Assembly: GCF_004834005.1 (NCBI RefSeq)
Contig: NZ_STFF01000012.1
Location: forward strand, 62,001-126,000
Source of the DNA: Niastella caeni
Lineage (GTDB): Bacteria > Bacteroidota > Bacteroidia > Chitinophagales > Chitinophagaceae
DNA length: 64,000 nt
Direction of reading: 5' to 3'
Part shown: one piece after another, positions 43,760 to 52,847 of the stretch
How positions within the stretch are numbered: position 1 is the first letter of the stretch
Layout of the letters: each line of letters opens with the position of its first letter
Position numbers and translations under genes: made by a program
The notes under the pieces: generated by a model
The model's input: only the letters and a program-made list of their open reading frames with translations
Databases searched by the model: none
What the model was told of the DNA's origin: nothing

Positions 43760-43888
43760 GTGGTAAAGATAGTTCAGATTGCCTGATTGTTCGATTACTT
43801 GATTGTTGAGGTGGTTGATTGCTGAATAATTGTCAGCGTGTTCAAATTTTAGGCGTCATAGCCATCCAACAATTCAACCATCAAACCA
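43760..43888. repeat. GATTGCTTGATTG words, inverted
   Basis: GCCTGATTGTTCGATTACTTG and GATTGTTGAGGTGGTTGATTG (43779-43824) are answered by CCATCCAACAATTCAACC and ATCAAACCATCAATC (43862-43895). The right block overlaps the last codons of the TraB/GumN gene. Confidence 0.65.
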
Positions 43889-46800
43889 TCAATCTCTATA
43901 CCGCTGACTCTTCACCATTTCCGATAAATAATTCCGGTACAAACTGAACGAACGGGCATCATAAAATACCGAAGCGCTGCTGCGCCGGGCATACAACATT
44001 TCCTTCAGCATCTTCTGCAACTGCGCTTTTACCGGTTTGTCTGATTCCAGTTTGCGGTCTTCCTGCACAGAAGTAAAGTCGTCATTCTTCACATCTATCA
44101 CATCCAGTTTTTCGGGTTGCATGCCTGATGAAGCCACTTGCCAAACGATGTCGTCGCGCATACGTTTGTATTTAAAGAAGTATACATACCCTTTCTTTTG
44201 GTCGTAGGTAACCGGTAGTTTGTCGAGGTATATCAACGTGTCTATTTTATCGTAATTGTTAAGCGACTTTATGATCAGGCTTCTCGAAATATCCAGTTGG
44301 GTTTTGTATTGTTTCGGGAATTTGTCTGTCTTTTTTATGTCGTCAAGGTCTATATACATTTCACTGCGGTATTCATCCAACTGCGCGTATTTGGTGAATA
44401 AAGAATCGGGTACTTTATAATTGTTCCGCAACAAAAGAATAAATGTATTATAGAGCAAACGCCGGTCCTGGGTTTTTTGTAACTGCTCAAAAAAGGTTTG
44501 TACGCCGGGGTTTTTGGTATAGAAAGGCAGCAGCAGGATGGCATACCGGTCCAAATCGGTGTTACCGGCATCAGATACCTGGTCTTCATCCTCGTCATAG
44601 ACGGGATATATGGAAACAACCGGGGCATCGGTGCGCACTGCTCTTTCCATTTTAGCCTTGTTCTCTTTGGCCAGTTGTTTTTTCAGGAGTTGTTTGGCTT
44701 CGAGATAGATCTTTGGAAAACTGGTTTCATAATCTTCCGCTTTCAGATAACCGCTGTCTACCATGGTTACCAGCAAATTCATCACATCGTTGCGGTAATC
44801 ATCGATATTCATCAGTTGCAGAATGTCAGGGAAAATAACTTTTGTAAGCGACAAGGTATCGAATAGCGGCGACCAGCGGCCATAGTAAGAATTCTTTTTA
44901 ATTGTTTTATTTGCGCTGGCATAATCAACATAAACCGATGGTAATCTGAATCCCCGGTTATAGGAGACGTCTTCATCCATGATCGGCGGTTCCTGTAGTA
45001 CCAGGTCTTTAAATGCCAGGAACGCAGCTTTGGTGCGCTGGGCCAGCAAGGCATTTAATATGGCCGACTGCCAGTCGGCGGTATCTTTCACTTTCCAATA
45101 CAATTTTTGCAGGTAGGGGGCAATGGTTGAATCCCTGAGCCGGCCCAGGTTCTCAATAAAGTATTTCTTCAGGGCCAGGTAGTCTTTCATATTCCAATGG
45201 AGCGAGTCAATAGCTGTTTTGAGCAGCGGTACATCCAATGAATCAAATCCTATCTGGTATAACGATTTGCGCGCTTTTTTAACTACCATGGAATCCTTGC
45301 TGAACAGGTCTTTCATGAACCGGGCTGTTTTTCTCGCGAACAGCGATTCGCCTTTGAGCGTATCTACCGGTTTAAACGTATTGAAGAAGCTGGTCAATAA
45401 AGGGCTTTGTTTACTAAGCGTATCGGTGAGGGTTGAAATGCTGAAAAAATGCCCGTTGTTGTAAAACAGTTTGGCTATTATCAGCCGGCTGCTGTTGGTA
45501 TCTGTTAACTGTATATCGCGGCAACGCATGCCATTAGGCTGCGTGTATTCCTTGTTTTGTTTTATGATGAACGTGCTGTCGGCAAACCAGGCATTTACCG
45601 ATGCATTCTTCCATAGCGCTGTGCTGTCGCTCTTATAGCTGTATTGCGGTACTTTGAAATGCATTACCAGTATTTTTTCCCCGATGGTATCATTGCCTAT
45701 CAGCCGGGTGCTAAATGAATTGAAGCCATAATCATCAGATTCATCATCGGCCATCCCTGTTGATAGTCGTAGCCATTCTTCCATACCGCCCGATTCATTC
45801 TTTTTGTCGGTGGCTGCATACACCGGTGAAATAACGGAGATGCTCATGGTGGTATCAGTGCGTTCTTTGGCAGCAGGATAAATAAAAGGCGCAATAGAAA
45901 AAGATTGCAGAAAACGCTGTGCATTGGGATTGTCGTTCTTGTAATTGGCAATAACGGCATAATAAATGGGTCCCTGAATTACATATTTTACACTGCTGAA
46001 ACTGCCATCTTTGTGTTTGTATTTGCTTTCCAGGCCGGGATAGCCATTGAGGGTTATAAACCGGCGGCTGAGTTGTTTGTCAATGAAATCAGAATAGCCA
46101 TAGCTTTCATCCATCAGGTTCAGTTCAAAACTATCTTCTTCAATAAAGGAGTAATTGTGCAGGTTGGCTTTCATGATGAGATAGCTGTTGCCTGCTGATT
46201 CGTCGCGGGCGGCATATTCCAGCCTGTCGGTGCCAAAGCCATTGTCTTTTAGCAGCGAAGGAGGGTGAGGCAATTGTACGCTGAAGCCACCGGTGGCTGG
46301 TTGCCAGGTTTGCCAGCCTGCGTTGTCATATTCTTTCAGGCGGATAGACCCAAAGAATTCCTGCGCTTCGTTCCCGTTGTTTATGTATTCGCCATTACCG
46401 CTCATTTTAAACAGCACAATCTCAAAGGGCGTAACAAATACCTGGTAGTGTTGGTAATCACCACGGCGGGTGCGGTTAACAATGTCTAATCCCTTATAGC
46501 CGTTTTTCGTTATGGTGGTTTTCTTCAGGATCTTGCCCGGAATGTTTTCGTACAAAAGGCTGTCGATCTTTTTAAACACCTGGTCATCGGTATGTCCCCA
46601 CGAAAGGCTGTTTGTTTTTATACGGGTAACCATATAATAAGCGCCATTCACCATATCGGCATATTGCACTACGTCCATGCCGTTCCAGTCGGTAAAGCGG
46701 TAGAATTTCTTCCCCGGGATAGAAACGTTGTAAAAGCCATCATCGCAGGTTTGGGTAGTGAAAGGGTTGTTGATGCGGATCTTGTCAACGGTTTCTTTTT

Positions 46801-47782
46801 GATGACTGTTGCGGTCGTCCATACGCACGGGGCGCATGGTATAGCCTTTTTGTCGCAATAGTTCAATAACGCCGCGTTTGCCGGGTAAATGGGCGGCACC
46901 TACGCCTACGAACAGTGACATTTTTTTTATAATAGAATCGATATTGTTGGCTTGTATTTCATTGCGTTTGTACAGGAACTTTTCCTGGAAGGCATCGGAG
47001 AAAACAGTTAGGCTTTCCAGTGAGTCCAGTAAGTCCAGGTCGCCTTTGCGGTAGGCGTCTTCCACTTTTTTAGGATTGGTCATCATACCTTCGTAATCGT
47101 AGCTTCTTCGCTTTTTGTTCTGATCGCGCAGCATGGCTTTGTAGGCTTCCATTACCAGTTTTTCGCTTTCCTGAAAGTTTTCTACCCCGCTTACCCGCTT
47201 GCCCAGTTTTTTACCGGTTTGAAAAATGTACATGTCGAGGAACGTATCTTCTTCAAAATCTTCCGACTGCCGGCCATAGGTGCGGTACAACATGCCATTG
47301 ATCATAGAGGGTTCCACCGCCAGCGCTGCTTTTATGGCTTCTTCGTAACGGTCTATAGCAAAAGAGGTGATGCGCATATGGTCAGAAGGCCATTCCCACC
47401 GGTTGGAATACATGTTCAATAAATTATTACCGCTGCGGCGACCTCTGAAGAAAACCGATTGACTGTAATCATCCTGCCAGCTTTCGGGGTTGGTTTCCAA
47501 AGCCACTACGTCGGCGCTTTTGATGGCGGTATAAAAAGAATCGCCCAGGTGAAAGGCCAGCTTATCGCTCACGTGCATGGTACCGAAGAGGTAGGATGGT
47601 TTTTTGAGGCCATTGCCGCTGATCTCCCACAACAGGCTGGGGTATTTTTTGGAGGCCGGCTTGGGTAAAGCCGGGGCGGAATGCTGAGGCGCTGCTTTGG
47701 GTTTATGAACGGGCAGTTGTGCCATTGCTGGCATAACGATCGCTAGGAGCAGGACAGGCAACAAGGAGATACATTTTCTCAT
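43889..47782 (-). CDS. Exported TraB/GumN-domain protein with very long C-terminal region
   Basis: A 1297-residue exported protein. Signal peptide: RKCISLLPVLLLAIVMPAMAQ. The first ~300 mature residues are a TraB/GumN domain, with LLWEISGNGLKKPSYLFGTMHVSD at its start (split: SYLFGTMHVSD carries the conserved GTMH), ALETNPESW and the closing GVGAAHLPGKRGVIELLRQ. The remaining ~950 residues have no family I know; they contain repeated charged helices and beta-rich parts, ending SLYRNYLSEMVKSQ. Most TraB/GumN proteins have ~300 residues, so this is a large extension. ATG 47782 is chosen; a TTG at 47791 is the alternative. Possibly a peptidase or its regulator; not settled. Confidence 0.8.
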   Translation of the reverse strand: MRKCISLLPVLLLAIVMPAMAQLPVHKPKAAPQHSAPALPKPASKKYPSLLWEISGNGLKKPSYLFGTMHVSDKLAFHLGDSFYTAIKSADVVALETNPESWQDDYSQSVFFRGRRSGNNLLNMYSNRWEWPSDHMRITSFAIDRYEEAIKAALAVEPSMINGMLYRTYGRQSEDFEEDTFLDMYIFQTGKKLGKRVSGVENFQESEKLVMEAYKAMLRDQNKKRRSYDYEGMMTNPKKVEDAYRKGDLDLLDSLESLTVFSDAFQEKFLYKRNEIQANNIDSIIKKMSLFVGVGAAHLPGKRGVIELLRQKGYTMRPVRMDDRNSHQKETVDKIRINNPFTTQTCDDGFYNVSIPGKKFYRFTDWNGMDVVQYADMVNGAYYMVTRIKTNSLSWGHTDDQVFKKIDSLLYENIPGKILKKTTITKNGYKGLDIVNRTRRGDYQHYQVFVTPFEIVLFKMSGNGEYINNGNEAQEFFGSIRLKEYDNAGWQTWQPATGGFSVQLPHPPSLLKDNGFGTDRLEYAARDESAGNSYLIMKANLHNYSFIEEDSFELNLMDESYGYSDFIDKQLSRRFITLNGYPGLESKYKHKDGSFSSVKYVIQGPIYYAVIANYKNDNPNAQRFLQSFSIAPFIYPAAKERTDTTMSISVISPVYAATDKKNESGGMEEWLRLSTGMADDESDDYGFNSFSTRLIGNDTIGEKILVMHFKVPQYSYKSDSTALWKNASVNAWFADSTFIIKQNKEYTQPNGMRCRDIQLTDTNSSRLIIAKLFYNNGHFFSISTLTDTLSKQSPLLTSFFNTFKPVDTLKGESLFARKTARFMKDLFSKDSMVVKKARKSLYQIGFDSLDVPLLKTAIDSLHWNMKDYLALKKYFIENLGRLRDSTIAPYLQKLYWKVKDTADWQSAILNALLAQRTKAAFLAFKDLVLQEPPIMDEDVSYNRGFRLPSVYVDYASANKTIKKNSYYGRWSPLFDTLSLTKVIFPDILQLMNIDDYRNDVMNLLVTMVDSGYLKAEDYETSFPKIYLEAKQLLKKQLAKENKAKMERAVRTDAPVVSIYPVYDEDEDQVSDAGNTDLDRYAILLLPFYTKNPGVQTFFEQLQKTQDRRLLYNTFILLLRNNYKVPDSLFTKYAQLDEYRSEMYIDLDDIKKTDKFPKQYKTQLDISRSLIIKSLNNYDKIDTLIYLDKLPVTYDQKKGYVYFFKYKRMRDDIVWQVASSGMQPEKLDVIDVKNDDFTSVQEDRKLESDKPVKAQLQKMLKEMLYARRSSASVFYDARSFSLYRNYLSEMVKSQRYRD

Positions 47783-48177
47783 ACAGTTCAATAATTAATG
47801 ACCGGTGACTATTAATCCCGATAGCTATCGGGACCTGGCTAATGTAAAAGTGAATAGAATGAAGACTTATCTGTAAGTGCACTTTTCCCTACTCTAAATT
47901 TCGTAATAATATGCCAATTGTTAGCAGAGAGAGTACATAATGGAGATGTTAAAAAGGAAGAAAACCATAAAAAATGATGGAACGGTTGCCGGTAACCGGT
48001 TAACAGTTGCCGGTTACCGGTTGCCAGTTGCCGGGGAATACAGGTTCCAGGGCCTTGGGCCTTCCGACCTTCTGTCTTCGGCTTTGCCGTTCCCGGAAAC
48101 CGGTAACTGGCAACCGGGCACCCAATAGGGAGTTTTCTGTAGCTGTGGACAATTCTTTCATATTATTGTTTTTTAAA

Positions 48178-48209
48178 TTTGGGTTCGGGATTTTTTTTAG
48201 TTACCTTTG
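48178..48209 (+). promoter_or_regulatory. Promoter of queA (TTTG-N20-TACCTTTG)
   Basis: TTTG at 48178-48181 and TACCTTTG at 48202-48209 are 20 bases apart and match the Bacteroidota housekeeping consensus. Transcription should start near 48216, leaving a leader of about 130 bases. Confidence 0.75.
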
Positions 48210-48215
48210 CCCGCT

Positions 48216-48347
48216 CGAATTTTAGCTTACATGATATCAAACCTGGTGCCGTAAGACCTCGTTTGTATCGGAATCGACCCCGATGTACCCTGATCTTACT
48301 CCCCCTCGTTCGTATCATGTGGCTTTTTAAAACAGTTAAAAATACAC
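48216..48347 (+). promoter_or_regulatory. Structured leader of queA, possible regulatory RNA
   Basis: ACATGATA (48229-48236) pairs with TATCATGT (48313-48320), closing an 85-base region. Inside, ATCGG (48267-48271) and CCGAT (48280-48284) form a hairpin. It is long for a housekeeping 5' leader in this window. It does not match preQ1-I by eye (no short pseudoknot with A-rich tail). Confidence 0.4.
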
Positions 48348-49397
48348 ATGAAACTTTCACAGTTCCGGTTCGACTTACCACTTAACCTTATTGCCCAACA
48401 CCCTACAAAAAGACGTGAAGATGCACGTTTAATGGTCGTGCATCGCAGCACCGGCCAAATTGAGAACAAGCATTTCCGCGACATCATGGATTATTTTGAT
48501 GATAAGGATGTGTTCGTAGTCAATAATACCAAGGTGTTTCCGGCCCGTATGTATGGAAGAAAAGAAAAAACAGGGGCAAAAATTGAGGTATTCCTGTTGC
48601 GTGAATTAAATAAACCCAACCGGTTGTGGGATGTAATTGTGGATCCGGCCCGTAAAATTCGTGTTGGCAATAAATTATATTTTGGCGAGAACGATGAGCT
48701 GATCGCTGAAGTAATTGATAATACAACCTCGCGCGGAAGGACCATTCGCTTTTTGTGGGATGGCACCGATGACGAGTTCCGCAATATGTTGGAATTTTTG
48801 GGCGAAACTCCGCTGCCCAAGTATATCAAACGCAAGCCTGAAGCAGAAGATAAAGAGCGTTACCAAACGGTATATGCCAAGCACGAAGGTGCTGTGGCAG
48901 CGCCTACCGCCGGTTTACACTTCAGCATAGAGCTTATTAAACGTTTGGAAATTAAAGGCGTTCGTTTTGCCGAAGTAACCCTGCACACAGGCCTGGGTAC
49001 ATTCCGCCCTATTGAAGTGGAAGACCTCAGCAAACACAAGATGGATGCAGAGTACTATAAGATCGATGACCTGAGTTGCAAGATCGTGAACAAAGCCATC
49101 GAGGGCAAGCACCGCATTTGTTCTATTGGTACTACTACCATGAGAGCGATTGAAAGTTCGTACACGGCAGAAAAGTTGTTGAAGCCTTCTGAAGGCTGGA
49201 CAAACATTTTTATCCATCCGCCCTACCAGTTCAATATTGCCGATTCACTGGTTACCAACCTGCACCTGCCTAAAACCAGTCTGCTGATCATGGTTTGCGC
49301 GTTTGCCGGTTACGACCTGGCAATGGAGGCCTATAAAAAAGCCATCAAGGATAAATACCGTTTCTTCAGCTATGGAGATGCGATGTTAGTTATATAG
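48348..49397 (+). CDS. queA: S-adenosylmethionine:tRNA ribosyltransferase-isomerase
   Basis: QueA adds the ribosyl part of SAM to preQ1 in tRNA to form epoxyqueuosine. The 349 residues open KLSQFRFDLPLNLIAQHPTK, the family signature. Further motifs are VNNTKVFPARMYGRK, EVFLLREL, PLPKYIKRKPEAEDKERYQT, PTAGLHFS and HTGLGTFRPIEV near the active site, ending with FSYGDAMLV. It is a single gene with its own promoter and terminator. The deazapurine link to the PTPS genes at 9.7-10.5 kb is possible but those look eukaryote-type rather than QueD. Confidence 0.97.
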   Translation: MKLSQFRFDLPLNLIAQHPTKRREDARLMVVHRSTGQIENKHFRDIMDYFDDKDVFVVNNTKVFPARMYGRKEKTGAKIEVFLLRELNKPNRLWDVIVDPARKIRVGNKLYFGENDELIAEVIDNTTSRGRTIRFLWDGTDDEFRNMLEFLGETPLPKYIKRKPEAEDKERYQTVYAKHEGAVAAPTAGLHFSIELIKRLEIKGVRFAEVTLHTGLGTFRPIEVEDLSKHKMDAEYYKIDDLSCKIVNKAIEGKHRICSIGTTTMRAIESSYTAEKLLKPSEGWTNIFIHPPYQFNIADSLVTNLHLPKTSLLIMVCAFAGYDLAMEAYKKAIKDKYRFFSYGDAMLVI

Positions 49398-49423
49398 TTC
49401 TAAGTTTCGATATAAATAAATTG

Positions 49424-49453
49424 AAAGCTTCCTGGGAACGGGAAGCTTTTTTT
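49424..49453 (+). terminator. Rho-independent terminator of queA
   Basis: AAAGCTTCC (49424-49432) pairs with GGAAGCTTT (49441-49449) and is followed by T residues. It lies 27 bases after the queA stop. AGTTCTTAAGTTC and ACTAATGAACTTATAAG words (49466-49520) follow as an inverted pair. Confidence 0.88.
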
Positions 49454-49524
49454 AGTTATTGAGTTCGTTAGTTCTTAAGTTCCTGGTCACTGAATAACTT
49501 ACGAACTAATGAACTTATAAGCTT

Positions 49525-49950
49525 TCATCGCTTAAACTTAACCGTATACGTTCTGCTGCCATTGTAAATAAACGCTTTGAACCGATCGGTGCCGGTAAAC
49601 TGGATATCATCAAAATACTCCGACAACATTTCCCGGGTTTGAAAATTCAGCACGCTTATGTACAGGGTTTGAACCTTGTCGTCATCTTGCCAGGAGTACC
49701 GGATGTCCCAGGTGCCTTCATACACTTCGCCCAGGTTAGTAGTGTAGGTCACCTGGCCGTTCGATTCAAACGTGAAACGGCCACTGTTGAATACCGGGTC
49801 ATACCGGCTGCCGATGCCAAAAGTATTTACATCGTATAACTCCCAGGTGCCGCCCGTGATGCGTTTGTCGTACGATTTTAAAAAGTCTTTGCTGCAGGCT
49901 GTAATGAGTAACAGTGTGATGGGGATAAAAGCCAGGTAAATTTTTTTCAT
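49525..49950 (-). CDS. Hypothetical lipoprotein, lipocalin-like
   Basis: A 141-residue lipoprotein. The signal KKIYLAFIPITLLLITACSK ends at a clear lipobox Cys (ITAC). The mature part (ITGGTWELYDVN...GRFTFESNGQVTYTT...YEGTWDIRY) has the pattern of small lipocalin-type beta-barrels common in Bacteroidota, where a WxLYDV strand is followed by a glycine-rich turn. No ligand is known. The start is ATG 49950; 23 codons upstream (MPCPPVYY...) do not form a signal peptide and were excluded. Confidence 0.78.
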   Translation of the reverse strand: MKKIYLAFIPITLLLITACSKDFLKSYDKRITGGTWELYDVNTFGIGSRYDPVFNSGRFTFESNGQVTYTTNLGEVYEGTWDIRYSWQDDDKVQTLYISVLNFQTREMLSEYFDDIQFTGTDRFKAFIYNGSRTYTVKFKR

Positions 49951-50146
49951 ATAATGGTTTTTGGCGTTACAACAAAGTTGGTCGTATTGCCGGGGATAAT
50001 AAACAGGCGGGCAGGGCATTTAACTTAATATTCAGCTAAATCTGCCCGCCTTCGCCAAGGCTCCGGCGAAACAAGGCCATAATTACTCCAAGGAATGCCT
50101 GTAATTCTTGGCACAAACAAGTAAATTTGGTTATAAGTAGCCGTGT

Positions 50147-51064
50147 ATGAAAAAATTACTCACTCTTTTCGTAACCATAACCTGCTTTGCTTTGATCAGT
50201 TGCGCGCAAACGGTATTCCCGTTATACACCGATTCAATACCCAACTCAAGACAGGTACCCGATGAAGAGCATTCTGATACCGATCAGCGCGGCATTCAAC
50301 GAATCTCCAATGTCAGCCGTCCAACCCTTACCATATACCTGCCGCCTGCAGATAAAGCCACCGGCGCTGCTGTAATTGTTATACCGGGTGGCGGTTACCG
50401 CATATTGGCTGCCAGCCACGAGGGAAGTGATGTGGCAAAACGCTTTAATGAAATGGGCGTAGCTGCTTTTGTTTTAAAGTATCGCCTGCCCAGCGATGTT
50501 ACCATGATCAATAAAGAGATCGGTCCGGTACAGGATGCGCAACGGGCCATTCAACTGGTACGGGAAAAAGCCAGGGAATGGGGTGTTGATAAAAACCGCG
50601 TTGGTATTATTGGCTTTTCCGCCGGCGGGCACCTGGCTTCTACCGCAGGTACGCACTTCAATCATGCGTATATTGATGTTGGTAAGAAAGTAAACCTGCG
50701 GCCCGACTTCATGATACTGATCTACCCCGTGATCAGTTTTGCCGATAGCATAACCCATATGGGATCGAGGGAAAACTTATTGGGAAAAGATCCTTCGGCT
50801 GAAAAGAAAATGGCTTATTCGAACGAGTTGCAGGTGAACAAAAAAACGCCGCCTACCTACCTGGTACATGCCGAGAACGACAGCGCGGTAAAAGTGCAGA
50901 ACATGTTATTGTTTGCTACTGCCCTGCAGAAGAACAAAGTGCCGTTTGATTTCTATTTGTACGAAAAAGGCGGCCATGGTTTCGGAATGAACAATCCTAC
51001 CAGTGACGTGAAGTGGATGGATCTGGTGCAGGAATGGATGGGGAAGAGTGGGTGGTTGAAGTAG
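50147..51064 (+). CDS. Exported alpha/beta hydrolase (acetyl-xylan esterase type)
   Basis: A 305-residue hydrolase with the BD-FAE/acetyl esterase pattern. Oxyanion-hole HGGG-like motif reads IPGGGYRILAASHEG; the nucleophile is in IGFSAGGHLAS (GxSxG); the acid-base pair is in YLVHAENDSAVKV and GGHGFGM. Signal KKLLTLFVTITCFALISCAQ could be a lipoprotein signal (LISC). Bacteroidota use such enzymes to remove acetyl groups from plant polysaccharides; no other glycan genes are next to it. TAAATTTG (50122-50129) upstream fits the -7 element. Confidence 0.85.
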   Translation: MKKLLTLFVTITCFALISCAQTVFPLYTDSIPNSRQVPDEEHSDTDQRGIQRISNVSRPTLTIYLPPADKATGAAVIVIPGGGYRILAASHEGSDVAKRFNEMGVAAFVLKYRLPSDVTMINKEIGPVQDAQRAIQLVREKAREWGVDKNRVGIIGFSAGGHLASTAGTHFNHAYIDVGKKVNLRPDFMILIYPVISFADSITHMGSRENLLGKDPSAEKKMAYSNELQVNKKTPPTYLVHAENDSAVKVQNMLLFATALQKNKVPFDFYLYEKGGHGFGMNNPTSDVKWMDLVQEWMGKSGWLK

Positions 51065-51303
51065 CTAGTAGGGGGCTAGTGGCTAGTGGTAAGTAGCTAG
51101 TAGGGAATACAGGGGCTAGTAGCGAGTAGTTAGTGGCTAGTAAGGAATACAAGGGTTAGTGGCTAGTAGTAAGTAGCGAGTGGGGAATACAGGAATATAA
51201 ATTATTGATATAAAAAAACGGTAACCTCGTTATGATGTTACCGTTTTTTATTAGGCTGGTAGTATAGGGTACCCCTACTAGCCACTAGCTACTTACTACT
51301 CGC
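51065..51303. repeat. CTAGTAGCGAGTAG array with exact 40-bp period around a terminator
   Basis: GGAATACA occurs at 51104, 51144 and 51184, exactly 40 bases apart, each followed by AGGGGCTAGTAGCGAGTAG-type words (the third unit is cut short). A complementary block CTACTAGCCACTAGCTAC (51268-51285 onward) lies on the other side of the terminator, so left and right can pair. Confidence 0.85.
51212..51249. terminator. Bidirectional terminator between esterase and aspartate kinase genes
   Basis: ACGGTAAC (51218-51225) pairs with GTTACCGT (51237-51244), with an A-run before and T-run after, serving both converging genes. Confidence 0.88.
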
Positions 51304-52629
51304 TTACTCCAACCCAAACAACCCTTTATTCAACAATTGCAGGGTTTGTGTTTTGTAAGAAGATGGAACGAGCATAGATACGTTGTGCTTGCTTCCGCCA
51401 TAACTTACCATACTCACTGGTACCGGTATCAGGGCTTCAAACAATTTGCTCAGTATATCCTGGGTTTTTGCAATTTCATTACCTACTACTGAAATGATGG
51501 TATTATTTTCTTCTACACTGATAGTTCCGAACGGCTCCAGTTCTTTTACGATCGACGTTAAATTACCACCATGATCAATAGTTACAGATACAGCTACTTC
51601 AGACGTAGTGATCATGTCGATTGACGTACGGTATTTTTCAAACACTTCGAATATCTTTCTCAGGAAACCATACGCTAACAGCATGCGGCTGCTCTTGATA
51701 TTGATAACGATGATGCCATCTTTTGCTGCAACGGCTTTCACCCCAACTGATCCTGCTTCCTGGGTAATAGTTGTTCCGGTTGCTTCGGGCTGCATGGTGT
51801 TCAGCAATTTCACCGGTACTTTTTGTTGTTGTGCAGGCCAGATACAGGTAGGGTGTAAGATCTTGGCGCCGAAGTAAGCCAGCTCCGCAGCTTCTTCAAA
51901 GCTCAGTTGTTCTACCGGCACAGTCTTTTTCACGATACGGGGATCGTTGTTGTGCATGCCGTCGATATCGGTCCAGATCTCGCAAACCGAAGCGTTGGCT
52001 GCGGCAGCTACCAGTGAAGCGGTGTAGTCGCTGCCACCGCGTTTCAGGTTGTCTACCTCACCACGGGAGTTGCGGCAGATATAACCCTGGGTGATAAATA
52101 ATTTTTTATCGCTGTACTGTTGCAGCAGGCGGCTCAGTTTTACTTTAATAGTGCTCAACTGCGGCTCATCCTGTGCGTCGATGGTCATAAATTCCAATGC
52201 GGGCAACAGCATGTGGTCGATACCTTTTTCCTCCAGATATACGCTGAATAATTTAGTAGAGAGTAATTCTCCCTGTGCCAGGATATCCTTGCTCAGGGCT
52301 TCACTGAAAGAGATCTTCAATATGATGTTCAGGAACTCGAAGTGCTCAGATACAATGCCCTTCGCCCTGGCGTAGGCTTTATCGGTCTTCACCAGTTCCT
52401 TTATAAATGATTGGTAATGGGCTTCCAGCTTGTCGATCAGTTCTTTAGCCTGTTCGCGGTTACCGGCTGCCATGGCTTCTCCAATGGATACGAGTGCATT
52501 GGTTGTACCGCTGAGTGCGCTCAACACTACAATGCGAGGCTCACTTACGTCTTTGGTAATCAGTTGCGCTACCTGGTGCATCCTTTCAGGTTTGCCAACC
52601 GAGGTACCGCCAAACTTCATAATTTTCAT
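51304..52629 (-). CDS. Aspartate kinase
   Basis: Aspartate kinase phosphorylates aspartate at the entry to lysine, threonine and methionine synthesis. The 441 residues open KIMKFGGTSVGKPERM, the family signature for ATP binding. LKRGGSDYTASLVAAAA and EIWTDIDGMHNNDPRIV line the active site. Two ACT domains at the C-terminus (about 300-441; GIIVINIKSSRMLLAYGFLR and TIISVVGNEI) indicate allosteric control by amino acids. It is monofunctional; no homoserine dehydrogenase part is attached. TATCTTTG on the minus strand (52655-52662) is a good -7 element, giving a short leader. Confidence 0.93.
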   Translation of the reverse strand: MKIMKFGGTSVGKPERMHQVAQLITKDVSEPRIVVLSALSGTTNALVSIGEAMAAGNREQAKELIDKLEAHYQSFIKELVKTDKAYARAKGIVSEHFEFLNIILKISFSEALSKDILAQGELLSTKLFSVYLEEKGIDHMLLPALEFMTIDAQDEPQLSTIKVKLSRLLQQYSDKKLFITQGYICRNSRGEVDNLKRGGSDYTASLVAAAANASVCEIWTDIDGMHNNDPRIVKKTVPVEQLSFEEAAELAYFGAKILHPTCIWPAQQQKVPVKLLNTMQPEATGTTITQEAGSVGVKAVAAKDGIIVINIKSSRMLLAYGFLRKIFEVFEKYRTSIDMITTSEVAVSVTIDHGGNLTSIVKELEPFGTISVEENNTIISVVGNEIAKTQDILSKLFEALIPVPVSMVSYGGSKHNVSMLVPSSYKTQTLQLLNKGLFGLE

Positions 52630-52847
52630 TACTGTTGCGTTTTATTAAGGGCTGCAAAGATAAGGCAGGAAAGCTAGTTTATGGTTTGTAGTTTGTTGTT
52701 TGTAGTTTGTAGTTGTCTGCGAGCAGTTACAGGTTGCAGGTTCCCCGCTGCGGGGTACAAGGCCCTGGAAAACGGGAATCCGAAAAAGATTTTGGCATCT
52801 TGACATTGTAACCCTGTAACCTGTAACCTGTAACCTGAAACCAGTTG
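52630..52847. repeat. GTTTGTAG words and TGTAACC words between aspartate kinase and Ldh-family genes
   Basis: TTTATGGTTTGTAGTTTGTTG and GTTTGTAGTTTGTAG (52679-52713) are followed by CAGGTTACAGG-type words and then TGTAACCCTGTAACC repeats (52808-52840). The second set is roughly complementary to GGTTACAGGTTGCAGG (52725-52741). CCCCGCTGCGGGG is a small palindrome at 52744-52756. Confidence 0.65.

Larger units (their letters stand above)
47783..48347. other. 565-base gap: TCCCGATAGCTATCGGGA palindrome, GTTACCGG words, queA promoter and leader
   Basis: From left: a perfect 18-bp palindrome TCCCGATAGCTATCGGGA (47816-47833); GGTTGCCGGTAACCGG and related words (47982-48033) answered by GGAAACCGGTAACTGGCAACC (48096-48116), with AATACAG at 48037-48043; a full promoter (48178-48209); and a ~130-base leader before queA. 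I see no protein gene here. Confidence 0.75.

Noticed and set aside
48216..48347. The queA leader as a preQ1-I riboswitch
   Set aside because: The short stem-loop followed by an A-rich tail pairing into the loop is not visible; the leader is also much longer.
52630..52660. A lysine riboswitch before aspartate kinase
   Set aside because: The likely -7 element at 52655-52662 leaves only about 20 bases of leader, far too short.
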